From assembly GCA_009726095.1 (NCBI GenBank), contig WLMZ01000011.1, positions 1 through 54,275 on the forward strand: DNA of 54,275 nucleotides. Direction: 5' to 3'. Source of the stretch: Actinomycetota bacterium. Its GTDB lineage: Bacteria > Actinomycetota > Acidimicrobiia > Acidimicrobiales > Ilumatobacteraceae. Each line of letters opens with the position of its first letter. Within the stretch, counting starts at the first letter, position 1. Made by a program: the position numbers and the translations under genes. This document shows positions 42,204 to 50,654 of the stretch, in pieces. The notes under the pieces were generated by a model. It made no database searches. It had not been told where the DNA came from and saw only the letters and a program-made list of their open reading frames with translations.

Positions 42204-42521
42204 TTACCAGTCGAGCGGTTCGATGAACAGGTGAATGATGCCCCCGCAGGTGAGCCCGACGGCAAAGGCGTCGTCGTCGCTGTAGCCGAAGGTGACGAGC
42301 CGAGGGTGTTGGTCGCCGTGCAGGATGGCCAGTGCCTCGCCCACCACGGCACCTTCGACGCAGCCGCCGCTGACCGATCCTGCGACCTCGCCGTCCTCGT
42401 TGACCGCCATGGACGCACCGGGATCGCGGGGGCCGGAGCCCTCGATGTTGACGACGCGTGCCACAGCGACGCGCCGTCCATCGCGTCGCCACCGGTCGAT
42501 GTCGTCGAGAATCTCACGCAT
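42204..42521 (-). CDS. Stand-alone XdhC N-terminal (CoxI) domain protein
   Basis: Only 105 residues long, the protein is just the XdhC_CoxI domain: VARVVNIEGSGPRDPGASMAV, SVSGGCVEGAVVGEA with the conserved Cys, and GLTCGGIIHLFIEP with the second Cys. It complements the CoxF-type gene next to it, which carries the Rossmann part, so the two together form the usual XdhC functions in split form. The ATG start overlaps the 3' end of the VWA gene by 8 bp. Reading of the upstream frame shows no further domain. Confidence 0.85.
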   Translation of the reverse strand: MREILDDIDRWRRDGRRVAVARVVNIEGSGPRDPGASMAVNEDGEVAGSVSGGCVEGAVVGEALAILHGDQHPRLVTFGYSDDDAFAVGLTCGGIIHLFIEPLDW

Positions 42522-43701
42522 GAGGAGCCCTTGCGGTTGTGCCGGAGATGACCCGGGCCAGTTCTTCCATGGCGGACACTGAGTGACCCTCCACGAAGTG
42601 ATCAACATACGGCAGTGCGGCCGCCATGCCACGCGCCAGCGGTGCATAGCCCGGCGTGACCTTCAGCGGATTGACCCAGATCAGGTTGTGGGTGATGCGC
42701 TGCAGCCGTTGCATCTGTTCGGCAAGCACCTGTGGCTCGCCGCGGTCCCAGCCGTCGCTGAGCACGACGACGATGGCTCCGCGTGCCATACCGCGCACGC
42801 CCCACTCGTCGTTGAACCGCCGCAGGCATTCGCCCAAACGTGTGCCGCCGCTCCAATCGCTGACGCGGTTGCTGGCGAGGCGGAGCGCCTTGTCGGGATC
42901 TCGGCTACTGAGCTCCTTGGTGACCCGCGTGAGTCGCGTACCCATGGCGAAGGCCTCGACGCGCTGGCGGCCCGCGACGGCAGCCTGCACGAAGCGCAGC
43001 AGGGCACGGGCGTAGGGCTCCATCGATCCGCTGACGTCGAGCAGCAGGACCATCCGGCGCATGCGCTCGCCGGGCTCGCGGTAGTACCGCCGAACGGGCT
43101 CCCCGCCGGCGCGCAGCGAGGCGCGCACCGTGCGGCGGAGGTCGGGTCGGTGGCGCTGACGCTTCGAGGTTGTCAGGCGCAACGACTGGCGGGGCGGGCC
43201 GACGAAACGCAGTTGACTCATCAACTGGTGGGCCAGTTGCAGCTCGTCGTCGCTGTAGGCGCCGAAGTCCTTGTGCCGCAGCACCTCTGCAGCGCTGAAT
43301 CGCAGCTGGATGGTGGGGTCGTCGGAGGGTGGCGTCTCGAGGTCGGCGTCGTCGTCTTGGCTGTCGTCGTCGCTGTCCATCACGATGGTGACGCGTTGGA
43401 TCTCTTCTTCCACAGCATTGGGGTCGGCCGAGCGGGCGTCCCAGAACACTGCGAATGCGCGGTCGAACAGCGCGAGGTCCTCGGGGCGGCGGACCAGCGT
43501 GGAGCGTGCGGCCCAGTAGACATGACCGCGCTCGCTGACACCGATGGCACCGAGTGCCTCGGCGAAGGTGAGTACGCAGCCGATCGGCACGCTGAGGCCG
43601 AGGGTGCGTAGGAGGCGGGCGAATGCCGTGGCCATGCGCTCGGCCGCGTCGGGCGCTGCCGACACCGTGCCGTGGGTCAAGGGGGGTGCGAAGCCGGCCA
43701 T
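42514..43701 (-). CDS. coxE: CoxE-like VWA-domain protein
   Basis: The 395-residue protein has an acidic centre and a C-terminal von Willebrand A domain with an intact MIDAS motif DVSGSM and later SNRVSDWSGGTRL and VVLSDGWDRGEP. CoxE works with the MoxR-type ATPase CoxD in maturing the molybdenum-copper site of CO dehydrogenase; that role is known for Oligotropha and inferred here. The start overlaps the coxD stop by 1 bp (TGATG), so the pair is coupled. Confidence 0.92.
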   Translation of the reverse strand: MAGFAPPLTHGTVSAAPDAAERMATAFARLLRTLGLSVPIGCVLTFAEALGAIGVSERGHVYWAARSTLVRRPEDLALFDRAFAVFWDARSADPNAVEEEIQRVTIVMDSDDDSQDDDADLETPPSDDPTIQLRFSAAEVLRHKDFGAYSDDELQLAHQLMSQLRFVGPPRQSLRLTTSKRQRHRPDLRRTVRASLRAGGEPVRRYYREPGERMRRMVLLLDVSGSMEPYARALLRFVQAAVAGRQRVEAFAMGTRLTRVTKELSSRDPDKALRLASNRVSDWSGGTRLGECLRRFNDEWGVRGMARGAIVVVLSDGWDRGEPQVLAEQMQRLQRITHNLIWVNPLKVTPGYAPLARGMAAALPYVDHFVEGHSVSAMEELARVISGTTARAPHA

Positions 43702-44624
43702 CAGCCGTTGTGCGTGCCCCGCTCGACGGCCTGCTTGACGAGGTCGGCGATGCCATGCTGCTGGACACGTTCGAGGTCCTCGCGGTACTTCAGGACCGTG
43801 CCGAGGGTGGTCTGCACCGAGGCGTCGGAGAGCTCGCTGAGCCCAAGCCGGCCGAGCGCAGTTGCCCAATCGATGGTCTCTGCCACGCCCGGGGGTTTGT
43901 ACAGGTTCAGGCCGCGCATTGTCTCGACGGCCGCCGCCACCTGCCGGGCCAGGGTCTCGCTGACGTAGGGCACACGGAGGCGAACGATCTGGACCTCGCG
44001 CTCGAAGGTGGGGTGCTCGACCCAGTGGTACAGGCAGCGCCGCTTGAGTGCATCGTGCACATCACGGGTGCGGTTGCTGGTGAGGATCACGATCGGCGGG
44101 CGCTCGGCACGGAAGACGCCGAGCTCTGGCACGGTGATCTGAAAGTCACTGAGCACCTCGAGCAGGTACGCCTCGAACTCGTCGTCAGCTCGGTCGATCT
44201 CGTCGATCAACAGCACGGGTGGTGGTCCGGAGACGGGGCTGATCGCGCGTAGTAGTGCCCGCTTGAGGAGGAACCGTTCGTTGTAGAGCTGATCCTCGAG
44301 CGCCTCGGTGCCCACTCCGTGGGCTTCTCCGCTGGCTTCGGCGGCGCGCAGGTGCAGGAGCTGACGGCTGTAATCCCAGTCGTAGACGGCCTGGCTGGCA
44401 TCGATGCCCTCGTAGCACTGCAGGCGGATCAACTCGCCACCTGTCCAGCGGCTGAGCACCTTGGCTACCTCGGTCTTGCCGACACCGGCCTCGCCCTCGA
44501 GCAGCAACGGCCGTCGCAGTGCGAGCGCAAGGAACACGGCGGTGGTCAGACCTTCGTCTGCCAGATAGTCGTGCATGGCCAGTGCGGTGGACACTTCGTT
44601 GACGGTCAGGGTCGATTGGGACAT
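43701..44624 (-). CDS. coxD: CoxD-like MoxR-type AAA+ ATPase
   Basis: The 307-residue ATPase has Walker A GEAGVGKTE (43-51) and Walker B LLIDEID, sensor-1 LTSNRTRD and the arginine-rich HDALKRRCLYHWVEHP. It is the usual MoxR partner of CoxE. It is the first gene of the coxD-coxE-coxI-coxF unit. I chose the ATG at 44624 rather than one 13 codons upstream because a minus-strand TAGATT ends 7 nt before it, giving a leaderless start, and the upstream ATG would lie beyond this -10. Confidence 0.92.
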   Translation of the reverse strand: MSQSTLTVNEVSTALAMHDYLADEGLTTAVFLALALRRPLLLEGEAGVGKTEVAKVLSRWTGGELIRLQCYEGIDASQAVYDWDYSRQLLHLRAAEASGEAHGVGTEALEDQLYNERFLLKRALLRAISPVSGPPPVLLIDEIDRADDEFEAYLLEVLSDFQITVPELGVFRAERPPIVILTSNRTRDVHDALKRRCLYHWVEHPTFEREVQIVRLRVPYVSETLARQVAAAVETMRGLNLYKPPGVAETIDWATALGRLGLSELSDASVQTTLGTVLKYREDLERVQQHGIADLVKQAVERGTHNG

Positions 44625-44631
44625 CACTGCA

Positions 44632-44637
44632 AATCTA
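44632..44637 (-). promoter_or_regulatory. -10 element (TAGATT) of the coxD unit
   Basis: Minus-strand TANNNT 7 nt before the coxD ATG, in the 61-bp gap with the divergent glgX-like gene. Confidence 0.45.
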
Positions 44638-44685
44638 GGGCGCAGGGACTTCACGAACCCCACTCGGATCGGCGAAGATCAACAG

Positions 44686-46572
44686 GTGACCGCAATATGG
44701 GAGCCGTCGACGCAGAGCTGGGTGGTGAGCCTGTGGTCCTCAGCGGCCGAATCGGTGTCGGTGCACGTGGTGGACCGGGCCGATCCCTTGACGAGCGTGC
44801 TTGATCACCCGATGGTGCGCAGCGGCGATTGGTGGACAGCGGTGATCGACGCCGGGGCCGTCGGTGCCGGCGACTTGTACGGGTTCCGCGTCGTCGGGCC
44901 CCCGGCACCGGGGTCGTCGGCACGATTCGATCCGGCCAAGTTCCTACTCGACCCGGACGCCACGCAGGTGTGGTTTCCGCCGGCGCACGACCGCGACGGC
45001 GCCCGTCGGCGCGGTGCCGACACCCAGGGGCGCTCGCCGATGGGTGTGTTGCGCCGGCTCGACCCGCTGCCGCGGATGCCGCCCGGACCACGACACGCCA
45101 GCACTGATCTGATCATCTACGAGTTGCACGTGCGCGGCTGTACACAACACGCGCCCCACGTGCCCGAGCAACTGCGCGGAACCTTCGCCGGTTTGCGCCA
45201 TCACGTGAACCACATCGCTGCGCTGGGGGTGACGGCCGTGGAGCTACTGCCGATCCATCAGGGCGATCCCGCCGAGGGCAGCTACTGGGGGTACATGCCG
45301 CTGGCATGGAATGCGCTGCACGGTGGCTATGTGGCCGGCGACGACCCCGAGCGCGAGTTCTGCGAGATGGTCCAGGCCTTTCATGACGCGGGCATCGAGG
45401 TGCTGCTCGACGTGGTGTACAACCACACCACCGAGGAGGATCATCTCGGGCCCACCTATCACCTGCGCGGCATCGACGATGCGGCGTACTACGTGCTCAA
45501 TGGCGACGGCGCCTACAACGACGATGCGGGGTGCGGCAATGTCATACGCGCTGCGCACCATGCGGCGGCGTCGCTGATCATGGGTTCACTGCGGCGTTAC
45601 GCCGATCTCGGTATCGATGGTTTCCGCTTCGACCTCGGTTCGCTCCTGGGCCGGGACATCGACGGCAATCCTCAGGAACGCAGCGCGCTGATCGAGGAGA
45701 TCACCACCTTCGCCGCAATGCGTGGACTGCGGTTGATCACCGAACCATGGGACCTCACCGCATACCAACTCGGTGATGGCTTCCCCGGCCACACGTGGGC
45801 ACAGTGGAACGGAGAGTTCCGCGACGACGTGCGCTCCTTCGTCCGCGCCGAGCAGGGTTTCGCCGCACCAGTGTCGCAGCGCGTGATCGGTAGCCCGGAT
45901 CTGTTCGGGGCTGAGCCGCACCGCAGCATCAACTTCGTCACCGCCCACGATGGCTTCACTCTGTACGACCTGGTGAGCTACGAATCCAAGCACAACGAGG
46001 CAAACGGCCACGACAACGCTGACGGCACCGGCGACAACCGTTCGTGGAACTGCGGCTGGGAGGGCGACGACATCCATGCCGACAGTGCTGGGGAAGTGCA
46101 TGCGCTGCGCTCCCGTCAGATGCGCAACCTGCTGAGCTTGCTGCTGCTGAGTCGTGGTGTGCCCATGTTGCTGGCCGGCGACGAGTTCGCCCAGACCCAG
46201 GGGGGCAACAACAATGCCTACAACCAGGACAACGAGACGGCGTGGCTCGATTGGCGGCGCGCCGAGCAGTTTGGTGACCTGACCGATTTCGTGCGCACGC
46301 TCATCGCCCTGCGCCGGCTCGGCGGCGACGGACCCGTTTCCCTGTTCGGCGTGGATGGCCCGCCCGACCTCTCGTTCGTGTCGCACTCGATCGCGTGGGC
46401 GTGGGGCGACCTGTACGTGATGGCCAACGCCTGGTGGGAGCCGCTCACCTTCGAAGTGCAATGTGCCGGCGATTGGTCGGTCGCACTCACCACCGGTCCC
46501 GCAGAGGTTGCGTTCGTGGACGGGTGCGTCGCCGTTGACGGCCGGACCACGGTGGTGCTGCGCCGCGCGTGA
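44686..46572 (+). CDS. Glycogen debranching enzyme GlgX-type / isoamylase (GH13)
   Basis: The 628-residue GH13 protein has an N-terminal CBM48-like region (about 1-100) and a catalytic barrel with EVLLDVVYNHTTEEDH, nucleophile D316 in GFRFDLGSLLG, acid/base E353 in TEPWD and D422 in TAHDGF, then GDEFAQTQGGNNNAYNQDN, a stretch typical of GlgX/TreX debranching enzymes. It would cleave alpha-1,6 branches of glycogen. GTG start. No other glycogen gene is near except galU far upstream. Divergent from coxD. Confidence 0.92.
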   Translation: MTAIWEPSTQSWVVSLWSSAAESVSVHVVDRADPLTSVLDHPMVRSGDWWTAVIDAGAVGAGDLYGFRVVGPPAPGSSARFDPAKFLLDPDATQVWFPPAHDRDGARRRGADTQGRSPMGVLRRLDPLPRMPPGPRHASTDLIIYELHVRGCTQHAPHVPEQLRGTFAGLRHHVNHIAALGVTAVELLPIHQGDPAEGSYWGYMPLAWNALHGGYVAGDDPEREFCEMVQAFHDAGIEVLLDVVYNHTTEEDHLGPTYHLRGIDDAAYYVLNGDGAYNDDAGCGNVIRAAHHAAASLIMGSLRRYADLGIDGFRFDLGSLLGRDIDGNPQERSALIEEITTFAAMRGLRLITEPWDLTAYQLGDGFPGHTWAQWNGEFRDDVRSFVRAEQGFAAPVSQRVIGSPDLFGAEPHRSINFVTAHDGFTLYDLVSYESKHNEANGHDNADGTGDNRSWNCGWEGDDIHADSAGEVHALRSRQMRNLLSLLLLSRGVPMLLAGDEFAQTQGGNNNAYNQDNETAWLDWRRAEQFGDLTDFVRTLIALRRLGGDGPVSLFGVDGPPDLSFVSHSIAWAWGDLYVMANAWWEPLTFEVQCAGDWSVALTTGPAEVAFVDGCVAVDGRTTVVLRRA

Positions 46573-46595
46573 CCCCGACAACGAAGGCCCTTCGC

Positions 46596-46601
46596 TAGGC
46601 T
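46596..46601 (+). promoter_or_regulatory. -10 element (TAGGCT) of the HisD-family gene
   Basis: TANNNT 26 nt before the ATG, leaving a short leader that includes AGGAG, in contrast to the leaderless genes nearby. Confidence 0.4.
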
Positions 46602-46627
46602 CGGTTGCCGAGCGCAGGAGCACACAG

Positions 46628-47941
46628 ATGGCATCACGACCCCTTCCGACGACCGATTGGAACATCTTGAAGCGCCCCACGGCGGCGCCGAGCAACTCGG
46701 CCGACCCGGCGGTACAGGCCATCGTCACCGAGATGTTGGTGACCATCGAGCGCAGGGGAATGGACGCCGTGCGCAAGTATTCGCGCGACCTCGACGGCTG
46801 GGATCCTGCGAGCTTCGAGATCGGCGGTGCAGACATCGCCCGATCGGCATCGACGTTGCCGGACGAATTCCGTGAGGCCTTCCAGCGCAGTGTGCAGACG
46901 GTGCGCGCGTTCGCGCAGCACCAGCGCTCGTTGCTGGTCGACACCGAGTTCTCACCCATGCCGGGGCTGGTGATCGGCCATCGCCAGATACCGGTGGAAC
47001 AGGTCGGCACCTATTTGCCCGGTGGGCGGTATCCCATCGTGTCGTCGCCGCTGATGAGCGTGGTGGTGCCCAAGGTGGCGGGTGTGGATCGCGTTGTCAC
47101 CTGTACGCCGCCCATGCCCGACGGCTCGGGCCCATCGCCGGCAATGACCTGGGTCACGTCCACCGCTGGTGCCGATGCCATGTTCTGCCTTGGCGGGGTT
47201 CCGGCCCTGGCGGCGATGGCCTTCGGGCTCGAAGGCATGGGTCCTGTCGACATGCTCTGCGGAGCCGGTAACAGCTATGTCGCCGAAGCCAAGCGGCAAC
47301 TGTTCGGCAGGGTGGGTATCGACCTGCTCGCCGGGCCATCCGAGGTCGCTGTGCTGTGCGACGACTCCGCTGATGCAGAGTTGGTTGCTGCCGATCTGCT
47401 CGGTCAGGCCGAGCATGGTCCCAATTCGCCTGCCTACCTGATTACGTTCAGCGAGAGCTTTGCCCATCGGGTGATTGCCGAGATCGAGCGGCAACTGCCC
47501 ACCCTGGTCAACAGCGAGGTCGCAGCCGCCGCGTGGCGCGACTACGGCATGGTGTTCGTTGCTGACGACCACGAGCAAGCTGCGGCCATGGCCGACTGGA
47601 TTGCCTGCGAGCACCTCGAGATCCATACCGACAACGACGCGTGGTACCTGCAGCGGTTGCGCAATTACGGCTCACTGTTCCTCGGCCCCGATGCCACGGT
47701 CACCTACAGCGACAAGGGCTGCACGGGCACGAACCACACCCTGCCCACCCAGGCAGCGGCGCGCTATACCGGTGGACTGAGCGTGGCCAAGTTCCTGAAG
47801 ACGCTCACGTGGCAACGCGTCACCGATCCCGTGGCGGCGCAGCAGATCGCCCGCGACGCTGCTGCGTTCGGCGAGGTCGACGGCCTGCAGGCCCATGCCG
47901 CAACAGCGCAGATCCGCCTGCAGCGGATGACAGCGGGCTAG
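46628..47941 (+). CDS. Histidinol dehydrogenase family protein (HisD/HpsN-like)
   Basis: The 437-residue protein keeps HisD zinc and catalytic residues: QAEHGPNS, EHLEIHTDN, GTNHTLPT and the C-terminal LQAHAATAQIRL. No other his gene is nearby, so it may not be the histidine enzyme. Similar stand-alone paralogues oxidise other alcohols, for example sulfopropanediol dehydrogenase HpsN; the neighbourhood (FAD oxidoreductase, SDR) would fit a catabolic dehydrogenase. GGAG lies 7 nt before the ATG. Downstream the stop codon merges into a repeat array. Confidence 0.85.
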   Translation: MASRPLPTTDWNILKRPTAAPSNSADPAVQAIVTEMLVTIERRGMDAVRKYSRDLDGWDPASFEIGGADIARSASTLPDEFREAFQRSVQTVRAFAQHQRSLLVDTEFSPMPGLVIGHRQIPVEQVGTYLPGGRYPIVSSPLMSVVVPKVAGVDRVVTCTPPMPDGSGPSPAMTWVTSTAGADAMFCLGGVPALAAMAFGLEGMGPVDMLCGAGNSYVAEAKRQLFGRVGIDLLAGPSEVAVLCDDSADAELVAADLLGQAEHGPNSPAYLITFSESFAHRVIAEIERQLPTLVNSEVAAAAWRDYGMVFVADDHEQAAAMADWIACEHLEIHTDNDAWYLQRLRNYGSLFLGPDATVTYSDKGCTGTNHTLPTQAAARYTGGLSVAKFLKTLTWQRVTDPVAAQQIARDAAAFGEVDGLQAHAATAQIRLQRMTAG

Positions 47942-48084
47942 CAGCCACAGCGCAGCGGAGGCCAGTCCCGAGCAGCCAAAGCGCAGCGGAGGCCAGTCCC
48001 GAGCAGTGTTGGCGGCGAGGGAAGCGCTAGCGACGAGTCGCACGAGGGAGCAGCCAAAGCGCAGCGGAGGCCAGTCCCGAGCAG
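47941..48084. repeat. Three copies of a 35-bp repeat between convergent genes
   Basis: A unit of 35 bp, with core AGCGCAGCGGAGGCCAGTCC and flanks beginning GCAGCC and ending CGAGCAG, occurs at 47941-47975, 47972-48006 and 48050-48084. Copy one differs at one base (C for A). Copies one and two overlap by 4 bp. The array starts at the last base of the HisD-family stop codon and ends 2 bp before the stop codon of the FAD oxidoreductase. It is REP-like in position. Confidence 0.85.
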
Positions 48085-48086
48085 TA

Positions 48087-49508
48087 TTACGAGTCGAAGC
48101 CCAGTCCGGCGCGGTCGAGCGTGCGTAACCAGAGGTTGCGCTTGCCGGTGGCGTCTTCGTGATTCAGTGACCAGCGAGTGGCCTGGATGCCGGCGAAGCG
48201 GAACGGCTCAGGAGGGAAGGGGATGGGCTTGTCCTGCACGAACGACGTCTGCGTCGCCTTGCTGCGCTTGCCGTCGAGGAGGTCGAGCATCACCTCGGCA
48301 CCGAAACGCGTGGATGCCACGCCGAGTCCGGTGTAGCCCAGTGCGTACGCAACCCTGCCGCCCATTGCCTGTCCCCAGAACACACAGAACCGACTGCAGG
48401 TATCGATGACCCCGCCCCACGCATGGGTGAACTTGACGCCCTCGAGTTGGGGGAACGTGGTGAAGAAGTGCTTCGACAGCTTGGCCCAGGTCTCGGGGCG
48501 GCTCTCGAGTTCGGAGTTGATCTTGCCGCGCCAGTAGTAGATGACGTCGTAGCCGCCCCACAGGATGCGGTTGTCCTCGGTGAGGCGGTAGTAGTGAAAC
48601 TGGTTGGAGATATCGCTGAGCCCCTGGCGCCGGGTCCAGCCGATGTCGGCCAACTGCGCAGGCGTGAGCGGTTCGGTGACCATGCAGTAGTCGTACACCG
48701 GCACGACATAGTGGCTCAGCCGCTTCAGGAGCGGCTTGAACGCGTTGGTCGCCAGCGCTACCTTGCCGGCGCGCACGGCGCCGAGTGGCGTGTGGATGAT
48801 GACCCCCACGCCGTCTTTCTCGATGGAGGTGGCCTTGGTGTCCTCGTAGATGGTGACGCCCAGTGACTCGGCGGCGGCTTTGAGGCCCCAGACCAGTCGC
48901 GCCGGGTCCACGATCGCGGCGCGGTCCTTGCGCCACAGGCCTCCGGTGTAGGTGGGTGAGTTGACCTCGCGGCGCATGGCCTCGCCGTCGAGCAGCTCAA
49001 CTTTCTGGCCGAGCGACCGCAGTTGCGCATAGTCCTCACGCAGTTCCTCGAAATACGTCGGGCTGTGCGAGGTGGTGGCAATGTCGATGACGCCGGTTCG
49101 TTCGTAATCGCAGTCGATGTTGTAGCGCTTGATGGCGGCTTCGATGTCGTTGAGGTTCTTCAGGCCGAGTTCTTCGAGAATGGCGAGTTCGTCGGGGAAG
49201 CGCGCCTGTCCGTTGGCCACCCCGTGGGTGAGGCTGCTCTCCATGAACCCGCCGTTGCGCCCGCTGGCGGCCGAACCGACCTCGTGCGCGTCGATAAGGA
49301 TGACGTCGCGCGATGGGTCGCGCTCTTTGGCAATGATGGCCGTCCAAAGACCGGTGTAGCCGCCCCCGACGATACAGAGATCGCAATTGACCGTGCGCAC
49401 CAGCGTGACATTCGAGTCGGGCTCGTCGACGTCCTCATACCAGTAGGGATACGGGTCTGCGTCCGCAATGGCGTCGAGATGGTATTCGTCGATCGCATTG
49501 TCGTCCAT
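48087..49508 (-). CDS. FAD-dependent oxidoreductase (PuuB/OrdL-like, DAO family)
   Basis: The 473-residue flavoprotein has a ~40-residue N-terminal extension before the FAD motif CDLCIVGGGYTGLWTAI and the downstream SGRNGGFMESSL. The C-terminal GGRVAYALGYTGLGVASTRFGAEV completes the DAO pattern. PuuB-type enzymes oxidise gamma-glutamylputrescine or similar amines; the substrate here is unknown. AAGGCGG lies 7 nt before the ATG. Convergent with the HisD-family gene across repeats, divergent from the SDR gene. Confidence 0.85.
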   Translation of the reverse strand: MDDNAIDEYHLDAIADADPYPYWYEDVDEPDSNVTLVRTVNCDLCIVGGGYTGLWTAIIAKERDPSRDVILIDAHEVGSAASGRNGGFMESSLTHGVANGQARFPDELAILEELGLKNLNDIEAAIKRYNIDCDYERTGVIDIATTSHSPTYFEELREDYAQLRSLGQKVELLDGEAMRREVNSPTYTGGLWRKDRAAIVDPARLVWGLKAAAESLGVTIYEDTKATSIEKDGVGVIIHTPLGAVRAGKVALATNAFKPLLKRLSHYVVPVYDYCMVTEPLTPAQLADIGWTRRQGLSDISNQFHYYRLTEDNRILWGGYDVIYYWRGKINSELESRPETWAKLSKHFFTTFPQLEGVKFTHAWGGVIDTCSRFCVFWGQAMGGRVAYALGYTGLGVASTRFGAEVMLDLLDGKRSKATQTSFVQDKPIPFPPEPFRFAGIQATRWSLNHEDATGKRNLWLRTLDRAGLGFDS

Positions 49509-49550
49509 GGTTTCACCGCCTTGTGGGTGTCAGCCTACTTCGTCGGCGGC

Positions 49551-49556
49551 TACGGT
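49551..49556 (+). promoter_or_regulatory. -10 element (TACGGT) of the SDR-Dabb pair
   Basis: TANNNT 7 nt before the ATG at 49564, consistent with a leaderless start. Confidence 0.45.
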
Positions 49557-49563
49557 CGTCTGC

Positions 49564-50310
49564 ATGGATCTGGGTATAGCTGGACGACGCGCGGCCATCG
49601 CCGGAGCGTCAGGTGGATTGGGGCTCGCGAGCGCAAAGGCGTTGGCGGCGGAGGGCGTGCATGTGGCCATCTGTGGCCGCGATGCCGCCCGCATCGAGGC
49701 GGCGGCAAAGGCGGTCGGCCACGGCTGTGTGCCGCTGGTCTGCGATGTGGCGTCGGCCGAGGGCGGCGCAGCGTTCGTTGCGGCTGCAATTGAGGCCCTC
49801 GGCGGCATCGACATCCTGATTGCCAACTCGGGTGGTCCGCCGCCCGGCACCTTCGAGTCCACCGATGTGGACATGTATCAGGTGGGTCTCGACATGAACC
49901 TGCTCAGCGTGGTGGGCATGTGCAAGGCGGCCATTCCTGCCATGCAGGCACGCCAATGGGGGCGGGTCGTGGCCATTACCTCCGTGGCCGTGCGTCAACC
50001 GATTCCCACGTTGATCCTGTCGAACACCGCACGCGCCGGTGTCACCGGTTTCCTGAAGACCGTCGCCCGTGAGGTGGCCTGCGATGGAGTCACCGTCAAC
50101 ACCATCCAGCCGGGCCTGCATCGCACCGGCCGTGTGACGCAGCTGTACGGCAGCGCTCCCGACGCGACGACCATGGGTATCCCCGCTGGGAAGTTGGGCG
50201 ATCCCGACGATTTCGGACGCATCGTCACCTTCTTGTGCAGCGAACATTCAGCGTTCGTCACGGGCCTACAGATGCATGTTGATGGCGGCGCCTACAGTGG
50301 TTTGCTGTGA
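49564..50310 (+). CDS. Short-chain dehydrogenase/reductase lacking the YxxxK catalytic motif
   Basis: The 248-residue SDR keeps the nucleotide-binding AGASGGLGLASAKAL (13-27), N112 (MNLLS), catalytic-type S140 (ITSVAV), the fold and the C-terminal VTGLQMHVDGG. Where SDRs have YxxxK, 13 residues after the serine, this protein reads SNTAR (S153-R157). It therefore may not be a normal oxidoreductase, or may use another mechanism. Start at ATG with a leaderless-type -10. The stop overlaps the Dabb gene start by 4 bp (GTGA), so they are coupled. Confidence 0.85.
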   Translation: MDLGIAGRRAAIAGASGGLGLASAKALAAEGVHVAICGRDAARIEAAAKAVGHGCVPLVCDVASAEGGAAFVAAAIEALGGIDILIANSGGPPPGTFESTDVDMYQVGLDMNLLSVVGMCKAAIPAMQARQWGRVVAITSVAVRQPIPTLILSNTARAGVTGFLKTVAREVACDGVTVNTIQPGLHRTGRVTQLYGSAPDATTMGIPAGKLGDPDDFGRIVTFLCSEHSAFVTGLQMHVDGGAYSGLL

Positions 50311-50603
50311 TCACCCACGTTGCCCTCTTCCGCTGGAAGCCCGAGACCACCGCCGAGCAGATCGCACGCATCAAGGCGGCGCTCGAGGCGCTCCCGGCGG
50401 TCATCGCCGACATCGTGTCGTATCGGTGTGGCCCTGATCTCGGAGCACACGGGCCCACCAACATGGACTTCGGCATTGTGTCCACCTTCGAGTCCATCGA
50501 TGGTTGGCGTGCGTATGACGCCCATCCCGAGCACGACCGCGTGCGTGCCGAGATCGTCCGGCCGTGGATCGCGGAGCGCTCCGCTGTGCAGTTCGAGCAC
50601 TGA
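50307..50603 (+). CDS. Stress-responsive A/B barrel (Dabb) domain protein
   Basis: The 98-residue protein is a single Dabb domain: MITHVALFRWKPETTAEQIARIKA, a GPDLGAHG loop and the late DFGIVSTFESIDGWRAYDAHPEHDRVR motif. Such small dimeric proteins include olivetolic-acid cyclase-like and heme-degrading relatives, mostly of unknown role. GTG start overlaps the SDR stop. It likely forms a functional pair with the unusual SDR. Confidence 0.9.
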   Translation: MITHVALFRWKPETTAEQIARIKAALEALPAVIADIVSYRCGPDLGAHGPTNMDFGIVSTFESIDGWRAYDAHPEHDRVRAEIVRPWIAERSAVQFEH

Positions 50604-50654
50604 CCCCGGCAGTTTGCCCGAGCGAAGAGGTCGGTGGTCGACAACTTCCCTCAC

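Noticed and set aside
46628-47941. Histidine biosynthesis operon
   Set aside because: Only a HisD-family gene is present; no hisC, hisB, hisG or other his genes lie around it.
47941-48084. CRISPR array
   Set aside because: Copies one and two overlap and the single real spacer is 43 bp, with no cas genes and only three units; it fits a REP-like dispersed repeat better.
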